From NCBI RefSeq assembly GCF_900167535.1, contig NZ_FUYE01000003.1:1-64000 (forward strand): DNA of 64,000 nucleotides, given 5' to 3'. The position numbers and the translations under genes are program-made. This stretch comes from Prosthecobacter debontii (GTDB lineage: Bacteria > Verrucomicrobiota > Verrucomicrobiia > Verrucomicrobiales > Verrucomicrobiaceae). The notes under the pieces are model-generated. The model had not been told where the DNA came from, searched no databases, and saw only the letters and a program-made list of their open reading frames with translations. Each line of letters starts with the position of its first letter. The stretch's first letter is position 1. This document shows, piece by piece, positions 16,910-26,399 of this stretch.

Positions 16910-17373
16910 AATGCAGTAAATGGATCGGCGAGGGTCGCTTGATTTCGCCAAGTTTCAAATCCAGAAAACGACCGACGTCACAGCAAGTCTGGTGCAGCCA
17001 TCCAACCCATCTCGGTAGTGACGACGCCCCTTCCATAGGTCCTTGGCATGGAGACGGTGGGCGGATAGCCTTCTATCAAGAGCGTCATGTCGCTCTCTTC
17101 TCGTCGGTATCCGCTCCTTGAAAACGGACATAACCAAGCCGCTTTCGGAATCGCTGCATTTCGCGTCGCTTACGATAGGCCGGAGAAATGACCCCTCGCT
17201 TGTAGGTTTTGCGGATGATATCCCCATCAATTTAGGAGCGATCATGTGATATACGATCATTTTGATGGATAAAACAATTATAAAATCTTGAGTGAGTCTA
17301 CTCAGACATCATCAAGCGAAGGACAATCACAGGATCGCTTAGGTACTGTCATTCACATTACCCCTCGCCTATC
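16910..17373. other. 464-base stretch without a confident gene
   Basis: No convincing gene, RNA or terminator is seen. On the reverse strand between about 17085 and 17240 a short open stretch without a proper start reads KTYKRGVISPAYRKRREMQR. Its basic SP-x-(F/Y)RRK pattern faintly resembles the centre of the 77-residue protein at 2523-2756. It may be a gene remnant. The 3' part is AT-rich and must carry the promoter of the large surface protein at 17374. Confidence 0.4.
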
Positions 17374-19740
17374 ATGAAAACACTTCAAAATGACCCTCTC
17401 TCGGTCGATGGTAGCCCTTGCCTTCAAGGGCTTGTTCAGTCTTACACACTGAAATATTTGTTCGCTTTCTTATTAAGTTTAATCGCACTAGCGTCACCAC
17501 CACCTGCACATGCAGATCCAACGCTTGATGATCTCGTCATCGTTGATGTGGGTCCAGATTCAGCCGAGGTGAAGGTCGAACTTCCGTCTCTCTTTATTGG
17601 CACGGTCAAACTGATCTACACCGATGAGGAAGGCACAACGAATGAAGTCGTTAAGCTCAACGTCAATGCACTCAACTTGGTCGACCTTACGCTGCCTATC
17701 CAAGTCACAGGCCTTGTCCCGGATACCGCCTACACTGTCCGCGCAGTGGCTACGGGCCTTTTGGGTACAGTCTACAATACCGCAGATGCGGTTCTTGAAA
17801 CTCTGCCACTCGATGGCGACCCACTCCTCGACCTAGTGGCGGTGGAGGTAGGAACGGAGTCAGCAGAGTTGAACATTGAGTTACCAGAACTTTTTACGGG
17901 CACGGTGACTGTCGTTTACGAGGATGAAAACGGAAATGTGAACACGGAGGTGATCACCGACGTGGCCGGTCTAACCAGTCTGGACGTCAATCTGAATGAT
18001 CTCCTTGCAGGCACCACTTATACTGTGCAGGCCTTAGTGGATGACCTCCTTGGGACGATCACTGAAACGGTAACTATCATTGTGGACACACTCCCACTAC
18101 CAGCTACTGAAGCACCTGAGGCGGTCACCACCACGGCCACGAACATCACCACCACCAGTGCGACCTTGAACGGGACAGTCGATCCCAACCAGTCTTTAAC
18201 CGTCTATTATTTCGAGTATGGCAAATCTACCGCCTACAGTAGCAGCACGCTCCCCGCTCCCCTCGTCGCGGGTGACAGCCCGGTGGCAGTTCCAGGTCCG
18301 ATCAGTGGTCTGACGCCCAACACACTCTACCACTTCCGCATCGTCGCCACCAACAACGCTGGCACCAGCCGTGGCAGCGATGCCACTTTCACTACAGAGG
18401 CAGTGCCACCCAACACTCCTAACACAGCGCCTGTGGCATCGGATGACTTCATGTATCCCCAAGGAAACGCCACCTCCGTCGCAGTGCTGGACAACGACAC
18501 CGATGCGGAGGGCGATCCCCTCACCATCTCAGAATTCACCCAGGGCACGAGCGGCACTGTGACGACGGGTCCCGACAACACGTTGGTTTACACGCCGGGA
18601 CGTAATTATCGGGGGACAGATTCCTTCACCTATACCATCACAGATGGTGAGTTCAGTGATACAGCCACTGTTTACGTCCAGGACTACTACCAAGCCACCA
18701 CCGGTATCTACAACGGTCTTGTCTCCAACACGACTCCGACGAATCGCAACACGGGTGTTCTTACATTGAAGGTCAACAAACGCAGCTCTTACACCGGCGT
18801 GCTTCAACTTGGCGGCCTGAGATATCGTTTTAAAGGTGCCTTTGACCCTTCCGGCAATTCGGTCGTTAATGTCAATCGATCCAAGCTTACGCCAGTCAAC
18901 ATCAGCCTCCATCTCAATCCTTTCCGTGGAGCAGTGGAAGGCACGATCCTGGTGGATAATTTCAGTTCGACTACTGTAGCGAAACGCTGCCCCTATAACA
19001 TCAAGTCTAACCAGACTGCACACTACGGCCGCTACAATGCTGTGCTGAATCCCGCCGTCGGCCCCAATGTGCCGTTAGGCAACGGTTACATGGTCTTCAG
19101 TATAGGCAAGACCGGAGGGGTCCGCGTATCTGCCAGACTGAGTGACAATCGCCCATTTACCACCTCAGCTTATCTCGCGGCAGACGGCACCTTCCCTCTC
19201 TACAATGGCATCTATCCAGCCAATTTCAGCGAACGTGGCAGCTTGGGTGGCCTAGTCACCTTGGAAAATCCTGCCACGGCAGGCAACGGCAGCCTGACGG
19301 CCAGTAGCACTCTACGGTGGTACAAGCCCCCTCAGAGATCGGGCTTGTATGCTTCTGGTTTTACTGCCGACGTGGATCTAACAGGGTCTCGCTATGGAAA
19401 ACCTGTCACTGGAACTCGTGTCTTCCAGGTGGACAATAGCAATGGTCAAGTGAAGGTGACTATCACAGATGGTAACCTGAGTTCCCCGATTTCTGCCACC
19501 TTCATCTGGGCCACGAACAATAAATTGGTCGCCACGGGTCCAAATCCGGGAAATGTGCAGATCAAGATATCACCAAGCACTGGGGCATTCTCAGGTAGGT
19601 TTGTAGACCCAGGTACTGGGCTAAAGAGGAGCTTTCGAGGGGTGATCACTCAGCGGCAAAAATATGGCAGCGCCCTATTCCAGGGCTTCACTCACACTGG
19701 CACTGTCACCCTTTCTGAAAGTGGCTTCGAACCTAACTGA
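17374..19740 (+). CDS. Large secreted/surface protein with FN3- and cadherin-like domains
   Basis: This 788-residue exported protein has a long n-region, a hydrophobic signal core (LFAFLLSLIALASPPPAHA) and probable cleavage near residue 48. Two similar beta-sandwich repeats follow (about 50-150 and 150-245), sharing the pattern V-x-V-G-x-x-S-A-E and TYTV. A fibronectin-III-like domain (about 250-345) and a tandem-type cadherin-like module (VASDDFMYPQGNATSVAVLD, YRGTDSFTYTITDG, about 355-440) come next. The last 350 residues form a duplicated Gly-rich beta domain (TGVLTLKVNKRSSYTGVLQL) of a kind repeated in verrucomicrobial surface proteins. No enzyme motif is seen; adhesion or an S-layer-like role is a guess. 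A strong terminator follows. Confidence 0.8.
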   Translation: MKTLQNDPLSVDGSPCLQGLVQSYTLKYLFAFLLSLIALASPPPAHADPTLDDLVIVDVGPDSAEVKVELPSLFIGTVKLIYTDEEGTTNEVVKLNVNALNLVDLTLPIQVTGLVPDTAYTVRAVATGLLGTVYNTADAVLETLPLDGDPLLDLVAVEVGTESAELNIELPELFTGTVTVVYEDENGNVNTEVITDVAGLTSLDVNLNDLLAGTTYTVQALVDDLLGTITETVTIIVDTLPLPATEAPEAVTTTATNITTTSATLNGTVDPNQSLTVYYFEYGKSTAYSSSTLPAPLVAGDSPVAVPGPISGLTPNTLYHFRIVATNNAGTSRGSDATFTTEAVPPNTPNTAPVASDDFMYPQGNATSVAVLDNDTDAEGDPLTISEFTQGTSGTVTTGPDNTLVYTPGRNYRGTDSFTYTITDGEFSDTATVYVQDYYQATTGIYNGLVSNTTPTNRNTGVLTLKVNKRSSYTGVLQLGGLRYRFKGAFDPSGNSVVNVNRSKLTPVNISLHLNPFRGAVEGTILVDNFSSTTVAKRCPYNIKSNQTAHYGRYNAVLNPAVGPNVPLGNGYMVFSIGKTGGVRVSARLSDNRPFTTSAYLAADGTFPLYNGIYPANFSERGSLGGLVTLENPATAGNGSLTASSTLRWYKPPQRSGLYASGFTADVDLTGSRYGKPVTGTRVFQVDNSNGQVKVTITDGNLSSPISATFIWATNNKLVATGPNPGNVQIKISPSTGAFSGRFVDPGTGLKRSFRGVITQRQKYGSALFQGFTHTGTVTLSESGFEPN

Positions 19741-19782
19741 ATCTTCGACACTCCAACAATTCGTTAATTCCTGCATAAACCA

Positions 19783-19817
19783 AACGGCGCAGTCCTAGCG
19801 GGCTGCGCCGTTTTTTT
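19783..19817 (+). terminator. Intrinsic terminator of the surface-protein gene
   Basis: The stem AACGGCGCAG / CTGCGCCGTT is followed by seven T residues on the forward strand, about 40 bases after the stop codon of the surface-protein gene. It is a classic Rho-independent terminator. Confidence 0.9.
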
Positions 19818-19873
19818 GAATACTTTGCTGTGAACGTTAACGTCTTGAACAAACAATCGTTAACACGCCCATC

Positions 19874-21235
19874 TTACCCTTTCATCCCTTCCTGGCGGAG
19901 GAAGTTCTCCACCCAGGTGATGTCATACTGGCCGTTTTGAAAGTCACTGGTGGTCAGCACTTTGCTCTGGAGAGGGATCGTGGTCTTGATGCCCTCCACC
20001 ACGAACTCACCCAAAGCACGGCGCATGCGACGAATCGCGATGTCTCGCGTAGCCCCCGTGACGATGAGCTTGGCGATCATCGAATCATAGTAAGGAGGCA
20101 CTTCGTAACCGGAATAGACGTGCGTGTCTACGCGCACGCCACGACCACCGGAGGTATACCACAGATTGATGCGGCCTGGGCTGGGGGCAAAGTTACGGGA
20201 CGGGTCTTCAGCATTGATACGGCACTCGATGGAGTGACCGCGTGCGGTTGCATTCAACACGTGTTCACTTAGAGGCAGGCCTGCAGCGATGCGGATCTGC
20301 TCCTTGATGAGGTCACAACCATAAACTTCTTCCGTGATCGGGTGCTCAACCTGGATACGGGTATTCATCTCCATGAAGTAGAAATCTTCACCCTTGTTAT
20401 CCACGAGGTATTCGATGGTGCCACAGTTTTCGTAACCGATCTCTTTGCAGATCTTCACGGTGGCGTCGCCCATACGCTTACGCAGGCTGTCGGACATTTT
20501 CGGGCTGGGACATTCCTCAATGATCTTCTGGTTGCGGCGCTGCATGGAACAGTCGCGCTCACCCAAATGGACCACGTTGCCATGGCTATCCGCCACCACC
20601 TGGAACTCAATGTGGTGAGGCTTCTCGACGAGCTTTTCCATGTACATGGAGCCGTCACCGAAGCACTTCAGAGCTTCCAAAGAAGCAGCTTGGAAACTGG
20701 AAATCAAAGTCGCTTCATTGAGCACCGGACGCATGCCACGACCACCGCCACCGGCGCTGGCCTTGATGATCACAGGATAACCAATTTTACGTGCCCACTC
20801 GATGGCTTCCTCTTCGGAAGTGATGAGACCTTCAGAGCCTGGAGTCACTGGCACACCCGCCGCACGGGCGGTGGCACGAGCCACGTTCTTGTCCCCCATC
20901 ATGGAGATCACGCGGGAGCTAGGCCCAATGAACTTGATTTTGCACTGTTCGCACACGTCGGCGAACTCGGCCTTTTCAGACAGGAAGCCATAACCAGGGT
21001 GGATAGCATCCACGTTAGCGATCTCAGCGGCGCTGATGATACGGCTGATTTTCAGATAGCTTTCCGTGCTGGGACCAGGCCCAATACAGATGGCTTCATC
21101 GGCCAAGTGGACGTGCATGGAATCCACATCTGCCTCGGAATACACAGCGACGGTTTTAACATCAAGTTCTTTACAGGCGCGAATGATGCGGACGGCGATC
21201 TCACCACGGTTGGCGACGAGGACTTTGCGGAACAT
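19874..21235 (-). CDS. accC: Acetyl-CoA carboxylase, biotin carboxylase subunit
   Basis: This 453-residue ATP-grasp enzyme carboxylates the biotin on AccB, the first half-reaction of malonyl-CoA formation. Hallmarks are [20 protein letters not shown] at the N-terminus, the glycine-rich ATP lid [13 protein letters not shown] near residue 160, the EKP/HIEFQV region near 201-212 and the catalytic [20 protein letters not shown] near 286-305. Length is normal. It is the last gene of the run small basic protein - pseudouridine synthase - accB - accC and lies 107 bases after accB. Confidence 0.97.
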   Translation of the reverse strand: MFRKVLVANRGEIAVRIIRACKELDVKTVAVYSEADVDSMHVHLADEAICIGPGPSTESYLKISRIISAAEIANVDAIHPGYGFLSEKAEFADVCEQCKIKFIGPSSRVISMMGDKNVARATARAAGVPVTPGSEGLITSEEEAIEWARKIGYPVIIKASAGGGGRGMRPVLNEATLISSFQAASLEALKCFGDGSMYMEKLVEKPHHIEFQVVADSHGNVVHLGERDCSMQRRNQKIIEECPSPKMSDSLRKRMGDATVKICKEIGYENCGTIEYLVDNKGEDFYFMEMNTRIQVEHPITEEVYGCDLIKEQIRIAAGLPLSEHVLNATARGHSIECRINAEDPSRNFAPSPGRINLWYTSGGRGVRVDTHVYSGYEVPPYYDSMIAKLIVTGATRDIAIRRMRRALGEFVVEGIKTTIPLQSKVLTTSDFQNGQYDITWVENFLRQEGMKG

Positions 21236-21342
21236 GCGGGTGCGGGAGGGAAAGAGAGAGGGTGCTTAATTGAGACGATTGACGCCCTGACTGCCTGACC
21301 ATCAAGTGGCTCAAGCAGTCAAGAGTAAGCTCACAGGTTGTC

Positions 21343-21876
21343 TTAGACCTTCAGCTCAAACAGGGGCTGACCGTATTGCACGGGCTTGCCATCCTCCACC
21401 AGAATGCGGGCAATGGTGCCACGCATCTCGGCTTTGATTTCATTCATCACCTTCATGGCTTCAATGATGCAGACATTGCTGTTTTCATCCACTGAGTCAC
21501 CGATGTTGGCGAAAGGCTTCTCACCAGGAGCAGCGGAGCGGTAGAAAGTACCCACCATCGGGCTGTTGATCGTCGGACCGGCAGGCTCCGAAGCAGCAGG
21601 AGCTGAAGCGGCGGGGGCAGCACCTGCTACAGGCACCGGAGCGGCGGCGACTGGAGCCGCCAAGGCCATCGGGGCGGCGGCAGAAGCCATCGGCAGATTT
21701 TTCAGCAGCTCTTTAGCCGCCTGGAAGTCAGAGCCGCGGCGCAGCTCCACTTTCGATCCTTGGGTTTCGAAATTGAAATACGTGAGATCGTTCTCGGCCA
21801 TCAGGGCCACGATCTGTTTGATCTGCTTCAGGTCCAAAGCTGTGGCCTCCTTGTCGTTTGATTTTGTGTCGTCCAT
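21343..21876 (-). CDS. accB: Acetyl-CoA carboxylase, biotin carboxyl carrier protein
   Basis: This 177-residue protein starts at MDDTKSNDKEATALDLKQIK. The frame continues upstream only as a shadow of the repetitive pseudouridine synthase gene. The N-terminal domain (KQIKQIVALMAENDLTYFNF) is followed by an Ala/Pro-rich flexible linker (about 70-100). The C-terminal biotinyl domain has the acceptor lysine in the IIEAMKVMNEIKAE motif near residue 143. It carries carboxybiotin between AccC and the carboxyltransferase, whose genes are not in the window. accC follows. Confidence 0.95.
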   Translation of the reverse strand: MDDTKSNDKEATALDLKQIKQIVALMAENDLTYFNFETQGSKVELRRGSDFQAAKELLKNLPMASAAAPMALAAPVAAAPVPVAGAAPAASAPAASEPAGPTINSPMVGTFYRSAAPGEKPFANIGDSVDENSNVCIIEAMKVMNEIKAEMRGTIARILVEDGKPVQYGQPLFELKV

Positions 21877-21955
21877 TAATGGGATGTGAGTGCGATTGGC
21901 GGTGATGAGGTTAGCCCCTCTCACTCGCGTGGCAAGAATAAAGAGAATCCGTGTT

Positions 21956-23224
21956 TTACGGACGACGACGTGGGCCTTTTTTTGCAGGCGGGCGGGTATT
22001 TCCTCCAGCCCGAGGTCCTCGACCTGCCGAATCCGCCCGACCGGAACTTGATTTTCCACTGCCAGAGCGGCCACGTGGACCACCTTCGCTTTTGGCAAAG
22101 CGAGCACGTGCGCCACCGGCTCTAGGGCGTTCCTCGTCGTCACCACGAGCAGGCCTACGGCCGCTGGTTCTTGGACGACGCTCTTCATCGTCACCGCGGC
22201 TCGGTCGGCCACGTCCGCTTGATCTCGGACGACGCTCTTCATCGTCACCGCGGCTCGGTCGGCCACGTCCGCTTGATCTCGGACGACGCTCTTCATCGTC
22301 ACCGCGGCTCGGTCGGCCACGTCCGCTTGATCTCGGACGACGCTCTTCGTCGTCACTGCGGCTCGGTTTAGCCCGCTCGCTACGGCCACGCCCGCGTTCA
22401 TGGTCAGGCTTGGAACTCAGTCGTGGGCGACGAGCAGTAAAAGACGCCTCACCCTCGTCATCTTGGGGGCGAGTCGGCTTTTCAGCGCTGGCTACACGAG
22501 GCTTCTCAGCACGCGGTGCGCGACCTGTGGCCCCTTCTTTAGAAAAGAAGCGTTGAACCTCGGTCTCGGTGAGCTGCTTCCAGCCGCCTTTTTGCAAATT
22601 CTTAAGCTCCAGCCAACCGATGCGGGTGCGGGTCAGACGCTCGACTTCGAAGCCCAATTGATAAAACATCAGGCGGATTTGTCGTTTCAGACCCTGCTTC
22701 AGGACCACATGAGCACGATACTCAGTGATCATCCATGCACGCTCAGCCTTGGCATGACCTTCTTCGGTCAGCATACCTTTGACCAGCTTAGCCATGGTGG
22801 CTTGGTCCATGGCCTTATCCACGATCACCTCATATTCCTTCTCGGCTCCCATGCTGGGGTGGATGAGTCGGTGGGAGAGCTCGCCGCGATTGGTCATCAG
22901 CAGCAGACCTTCACTGTCTTTGTCCAGACGTCCCACATGGTGGAGGGACTGAAATTGCTTGGGCAGCAAGGAGTAGATCGTCATGCGATCTTTCTCATCA
23001 CTTCGGCTACAAATGTAACCGCGTGGCTTGTGCAGAGCGATCACAACGCCCGCTTCGGTTTTCACCGGTTTCCCATCTGCCACCACTCGGTCGTCTGGAT
23101 TGACCTGAGTGGCGAGATCGGTAATGACGTGTCCATTGATGGACACGCGGCCTTCAAGAATGAGCTGCTCGCAGCCACGGCGGGAACCGAGGCCGCATTG
23201 GCTGAGGTAACGATTGAGTCGCAC
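21956..23224 (-). CDS. RsuA/RluB-family pseudouridine synthase with long repetitive basic tail
   Basis: This 422-residue protein isomerises uridine in rRNA. An S4 RNA-binding domain (MRLNRYLSQCGLGSRRGCEQ, residues 1-60) precedes the catalytic domain, with the aspartate in HVGRLDKDSEGLLLMT near residue 99 and KRQIRLMFYQLGFEV near 180. Residues 240-422 are a low-complexity Arg/Ser/Gly/Asp/Glu tail containing an 18-residue unit (RRPRSSGRGRPSRGDDEE) repeated three times, plus partial copies. Such tails probably bind RNA or rRNA nonspecifically. RluB is the closest named enzyme, but the exact target base is not inferable. Confidence 0.9.
   Translation of the reverse strand: MRLNRYLSQCGLGSRRGCEQLILEGRVSINGHVITDLATQVNPDDRVVADGKPVKTEAGVVIALHKPRGYICSRSDEKDRMTIYSLLPKQFQSLHHVGRLDKDSEGLLLMTNRGELSHRLIHPSMGAEKEYEVIVDKAMDQATMAKLVKGMLTEEGHAKAERAWMITEYRAHVVLKQGLKRQIRLMFYQLGFEVERLTRTRIGWLELKNLQKGGWKQLTETEVQRFFSKEGATGRAPRAEKPRVASAEKPTRPQDDEGEASFTARRPRLSSKPDHERGRGRSERAKPSRSDDEERRPRSSGRGRPSRGDDEERRPRSSGRGRPSRGDDEERRPRSSGRGRPSRGDDEERRPRTSGRRPARGDDEERPRAGGARARFAKSEGGPRGRSGSGKSSSGRADSAGRGPRAGGNTRPPAKKGPRRRP
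22174..22368. repeat. 54-bp in-frame tandem repeat
   Basis: A 54-bp unit starting GACGACGCTCTTCATCGTCA is repeated three times without visible mismatch (22174-22227, 22228-22281, 22282-22335), followed by a diverged partial copy to about 22368. The unit length is a multiple of three, so copy-number change adds or removes 18 residues without breaking the pseudouridine synthase frame. Confidence 0.92.
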
Positions 23225-23253
23225 AGGGGTAGGCGGGGACTACCCGCACAGGC

Positions 23254-23406
23254 TTAGTCAGATTTGGTTTTTGGCAGGCCGGTCGGAAGACGACCTTCTT
23301 TCCACTGACCACGCGCCTTCATGAGCTTGATGCGCTCACCGCGCTTAAGGACACTGCGCTTGGTGCCAACGGAACCGGCGGTTTTGAGGCTGCGATGCTG
23401 GGACAT
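23254..23406 (-). CDS. Chlamydia/Verrucomicrobia-type small basic protein
   Basis: This 50-residue basic protein begins MSQHRSLKTAGSVGTKRSVL and ends with KARGQWKEGRLPTGLPKTKS plus D. Sequence and length fit the small basic protein family known only from Chlamydiae, Verrucomicrobia and relatives (modelled as TIGR04137), suspected to be ribosome-associated. I base this on recall of the family pattern (SQHRSL, VLKR-ERI-LMK--GQWKEG, GLPKTK). It lies 29 bases upstream of an rRNA pseudouridine synthase gene, which fits a ribosome link. The ATG at 23406 is chosen because the longer upstream frame has a different, non-conserved character. Confidence 0.85.
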   Translation of the reverse strand: MSQHRSLKTAGSVGTKRSVLKRGERIKLMKARGQWKEGRLPTGLPKTKSD

Positions 23407-23550
23407 GGTAGAATAGAAGGTTCGAGGTTCGGAAAAGGGGTTGCGAGAATAGGCGACTCCTGAGTTTGCGCAACTTGTTTGTTCATCTCCCTCACTTCCA
23501 GCCTTGACCTGACCCCTCACGGAAGCCAAGCCTAGGCTCCGTTTCCTGCC

Positions 23551-26055
23551 ATGTCTGACGCCAGCACCACCCCCATGATGAAGCAGTACCTCGCCATCCG
23601 GCGGGAGCTGCCGGAGGATGTGCTGCTGTTCTTCCGGCTGGGGGATTTCTACGAGCTGTTTTTTGAAGATGCCAAGGTCGCCTCTCCCCTGCTGAATGTG
23701 GCCCTGACCAAGCGCAATGGCGTGCCCATGTGCGGGGTTCCCCACCACTCTTCGCAGGGTTACATTGCCAAGTTGATCAAGGCGGGCAAACGCGTCGCCA
23801 TCGCTGAGCAGACCACCGATCCCGTCCCCGGTAAGATCGTCGAGCGCGCCGTCTCCCAGATCCTCAGTGCGGGCACGATCAATGACCTGAACCTCTTGGA
23901 GTCTAACCGAGCCAACTACCTCGCCGCCGTTTTTCAGACCGGTAAAAAGCTGGGCCTCGCTTATGTGGACCTTACCACGGGGGAGTTTGAAGTCGCTGAG
24001 TTCAAGGAACCTGCCGAACTAGCCGATGAACTGGAGCGCATCCAGGCCAGTGAGCTTCTGTACAATGAGGAACAGCAGGAGTTGATCTCTGCACTGGGGC
24101 GTCCGTCCTACGCGCTTGCCGTTGAGGGCTATCTATTCCTTCAGGATCAGGCCGACCACGCCCTGACCCAGCATTTCAAAGTGAAGTCCCTGGATGGTTT
24201 TGGCTGCCAGGGTCTGAGCGCTGCCATCTGTGCCGCCGGGGCCATTCTGCAATACCTGCAGTTCCAACTCCGCCGAAATGTGGATCATATTCAGCGGCTG
24301 CGGGTGGCCCAAACCAGCGACTTCGTCTTGATCGATGCTGCCAGCCAGAGCCATCTGGAGTTGGTCAATGCCCGGGGTGGTAACCAGCACACGCTGCTTA
24401 GCGCGCTGGACCGCACCTGCACTCCGATGGGCGGTCGCAAACTCCGCCATTGGGTGCTGCACCCCCTGCGGGATCTTGAGCAACTCACCCAGCGCCAGGA
24501 CATGATCGGCGGTCTCATGGCAGAACCCATCGTTCTGGGGCAAATCCGCACTCTGCTCAAAGAAGTGCGCGATCTCGAACGCACCAGCAGCCGCCTCAGC
24601 CAAGGCAGTGGTAATGGTCGCGATCTCCTGGCCATGGCCACGTCGCTGGAGGTCGTCCCTTCCCTCAAAGCCACCCTGGAGACCTTTGACACCGCCGGTT
24701 TCCATCAGGTTCAGGCCCACCTTCACGATCTCTCCGCCCTCGCTACGGAACTCCAGAGCGCCATTGTCGATGAACCGCCCATGCAGATCAAAGAGGGCGG
24801 CGTTTTCCGGCCCGGTTATCTGCCCGAACTCGATGAACTGCGCGATGCCTCCAGCCTGGGTCGCCAGTGGATCGCCGACCTGCAAAACCGCGAGATCGAA
24901 CGCACCGGCATCAAGAGCCTGAAGATCAAGTATAACGCCGTGTTCGGTTACTTCATCGAAGTAACCAAGGCCAACGTCGGTGCCGTGCCTGCCGACTACC
25001 ATCGCAAGCAAACCACCGTCAATGGCGAGCGCTACATCACCGACGAACTCAAGCGCATGGAGGACAAGATCCTCGGTGCTGAGGAACGTAGCAAAGCCCT
25101 CGAATACGAAGAGTTCGTGAGTCTGCGTAACAAGGTCCTGGCCCATCTGACCGAGATCCAGGAAACCGCCTCCGCCCTTGCCGTGCTGGATGCCCTGGCC
25201 TCCCTGGCGGAAACCGCGCGCCTGTTCAATTACACCCGCCCTGTTCTTAACGATACGCGCAATCTCTTCATTCGCGATGGTCGCCATCCCGTGCTGGATC
25301 AGAACCTCACCAGCGGAGAACGTTTCGTGCCCAATGACGTCACCCTGGAGCCTGAGGAGAGCCGCCTCATCCTCATCACCGGGCCGAACATGGCCGGTAA
25401 GAGCACCTACCTGCGCCAGACGGCCCTGCTCACCCTCATGGCCCAGATCGGCAGTTACCTGCCCGCTGCCAGTGCGGAAATCGGTCTTGTAGACCGTATT
25501 TTCACCCGCATCGGCGCCAGTGACGACATTGCTCGTGGTCAGTCCACCTTCATGGTGGAGATGAATGAAACCGCCCTCATTCTGAACAACGCCACCGAGC
25601 GTTCCCTCGTCATCCTGGATGAGATCGGCCGCGGCACCTCCACCTTCGATGGCCTCAGCATCGCCTGGAGTGTGGCCGAGCACCTGCACGACCACGTCGG
25701 CGCCCGCACCCTCTTCGCCACCCATTATCACGAGATCACCGCCCTGGCGCAGAGCCGCCCCGCCGTGCAGAACTACAACGTCGCGGTGAAGGAGTGGAAC
25801 CAGCAGATCATCTTCCTGCGCAAGATCCTGCCCGGCTGTGCCGAGAAGAGCTACGGCATCCAGGTCGCCCGCCTCGCCGGCCTGCCCGAAAACGTCATCC
25901 ACCGCGCTAAAGAAGTCCTGGCCCAGCTCGAATCCGGCCACCAACCCGCCGACAGTGTCACCGACATCCCCTCCGCCACCAGCGTCCCCGCCAAAGCTCG
26001 CAAACCGCGCAGCCCCAGCGACAGCGAGGCAGGCCAGATGACTCTTTTCGGTTAG
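23551..26055 (+). CDS. mutS: DNA mismatch repair protein MutS
   Basis: This 834-residue mismatch-recognition ATPase is full-length. The N-terminal mismatch-binding motif is LGDFYELFFEDA near residue 31 (Phe and Glu of F-x-E present). The connector, lever and clamp domains fill the middle. The ATPase core has Walker A ITGPNMAGKSTYLRQ near 610, MNETALILNNATERSLVILD with Walker B DEIGRGTSTFDG near 690, and FATHYHEIT near 725. The C-terminal helix-turn-helix dimerisation region [15 protein letters not shown] lies near 770. No mutL is adjacent. A second copy of the last 107 codons lies 345 bases downstream. Confidence 0.97.
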   Translation: MSDASTTPMMKQYLAIRRELPEDVLLFFRLGDFYELFFEDAKVASPLLNVALTKRNGVPMCGVPHHSSQGYIAKLIKAGKRVAIAEQTTDPVPGKIVERAVSQILSAGTINDLNLLESNRANYLAAVFQTGKKLGLAYVDLTTGEFEVAEFKEPAELADELERIQASELLYNEEQQELISALGRPSYALAVEGYLFLQDQADHALTQHFKVKSLDGFGCQGLSAAICAAGAILQYLQFQLRRNVDHIQRLRVAQTSDFVLIDAASQSHLELVNARGGNQHTLLSALDRTCTPMGGRKLRHWVLHPLRDLEQLTQRQDMIGGLMAEPIVLGQIRTLLKEVRDLERTSSRLSQGSGNGRDLLAMATSLEVVPSLKATLETFDTAGFHQVQAHLHDLSALATELQSAIVDEPPMQIKEGGVFRPGYLPELDELRDASSLGRQWIADLQNREIERTGIKSLKIKYNAVFGYFIEVTKANVGAVPADYHRKQTTVNGERYITDELKRMEDKILGAEERSKALEYEEFVSLRNKVLAHLTEIQETASALAVLDALASLAETARLFNYTRPVLNDTRNLFIRDGRHPVLDQNLTSGERFVPNDVTLEPEESRLILITGPNMAGKSTYLRQTALLTLMAQIGSYLPAASAEIGLVDRIFTRIGASDDIARGQSTFMVEMNETALILNNATERSLVILDEIGRGTSTFDGLSIAWSVAEHLHDHVGARTLFATHYHEITALAQSRPAVQNYNVAVKEWNQQIIFLRKILPGCAEKSYGIQVARLAGLPENVIHRAKEVLAQLESGHQPADSVTDIPSATSVPAKARKPRSPSDSEAGQMTLFG

Positions 26056-26399
26056 GCCGCCTAGCCGCATGTTCGCACCTCGATTGTTGTGTTTTGTCGA
26101 GTTTTGTTCCGTTTTTAAATCTTTAGCCTCTTTACAGCCCTTTTTCGCCTGTGGTTCCTTGAGGATGAAAGGCTTGATCGGAAAACGGAATGGCTCATCC
26201 GCGAGACAAAAGGCATCAATGCCACCTCCCCCGGAGCCGCATGAAACTTCACGCATGGCCTCCACCCAGGCCTGACACGTCTGACGATAGCGAAGAGAAC
26301 GGTTCATCCAAGTGAACCGGGTGGATTAAAAGAGAAAAGGCAAATGATTTGAAGCCACTCAAACAGCAACTCTCGCGGAGCACCGAGAAAGAGCGCCAG
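26056..26399. other. Spacer between mutS and its 3' duplicate
   Basis: This 344-base stretch has no convincing gene. Its first part is AT-rich. The hairpin GGTTCA-TCCAAG-TGAACC at 26301-26318 could terminate mutS but has no T tract. The reverse strand is open through it (MNRSLRYRQTCQAWVEAMRE...) but continues only into a mutS shadow. From 26349 an ATG-led frame of 17 codons ([17 protein letters not shown]) joins directly to the mutS-like fragment. Confidence 0.45.

Noticed and set aside
16955-17260. 101-codon reverse frame
   Set aside because: Composition is unlike protein and another frame in the same region looks more coding-like. Neither has a proper start, so no gene was called.
22171-22371. 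54-bp repeats as a possible CRISPR array
   Set aside because: The units are directly adjacent with no variable spacers and encode an in-frame protein repeat.
21877-22401. Upstream extension of accB through the repeat region
   Set aside because: The extra N-terminus (repeated RAAVTMKSVVRDQADVAD) is only the other frame of the pseudouridine synthase repeats. AccB normally starts near the MDDTKSN Met.
24133-26307. 724-codon reverse-strand open frame opposite mutS
   Set aside because: It is an antisense shadow of mutS, Gly/Ala/His/Asp-rich and unlike any protein. mutS is unambiguous on the other strand.
26233-26320. Group II intron domain V-like text (GAGCCGCATGAAACTTCACG) near the mutS end
   Set aside because: The stem and loop lengths do not fit domain V, and no intron-encoded protein or second domain is present.
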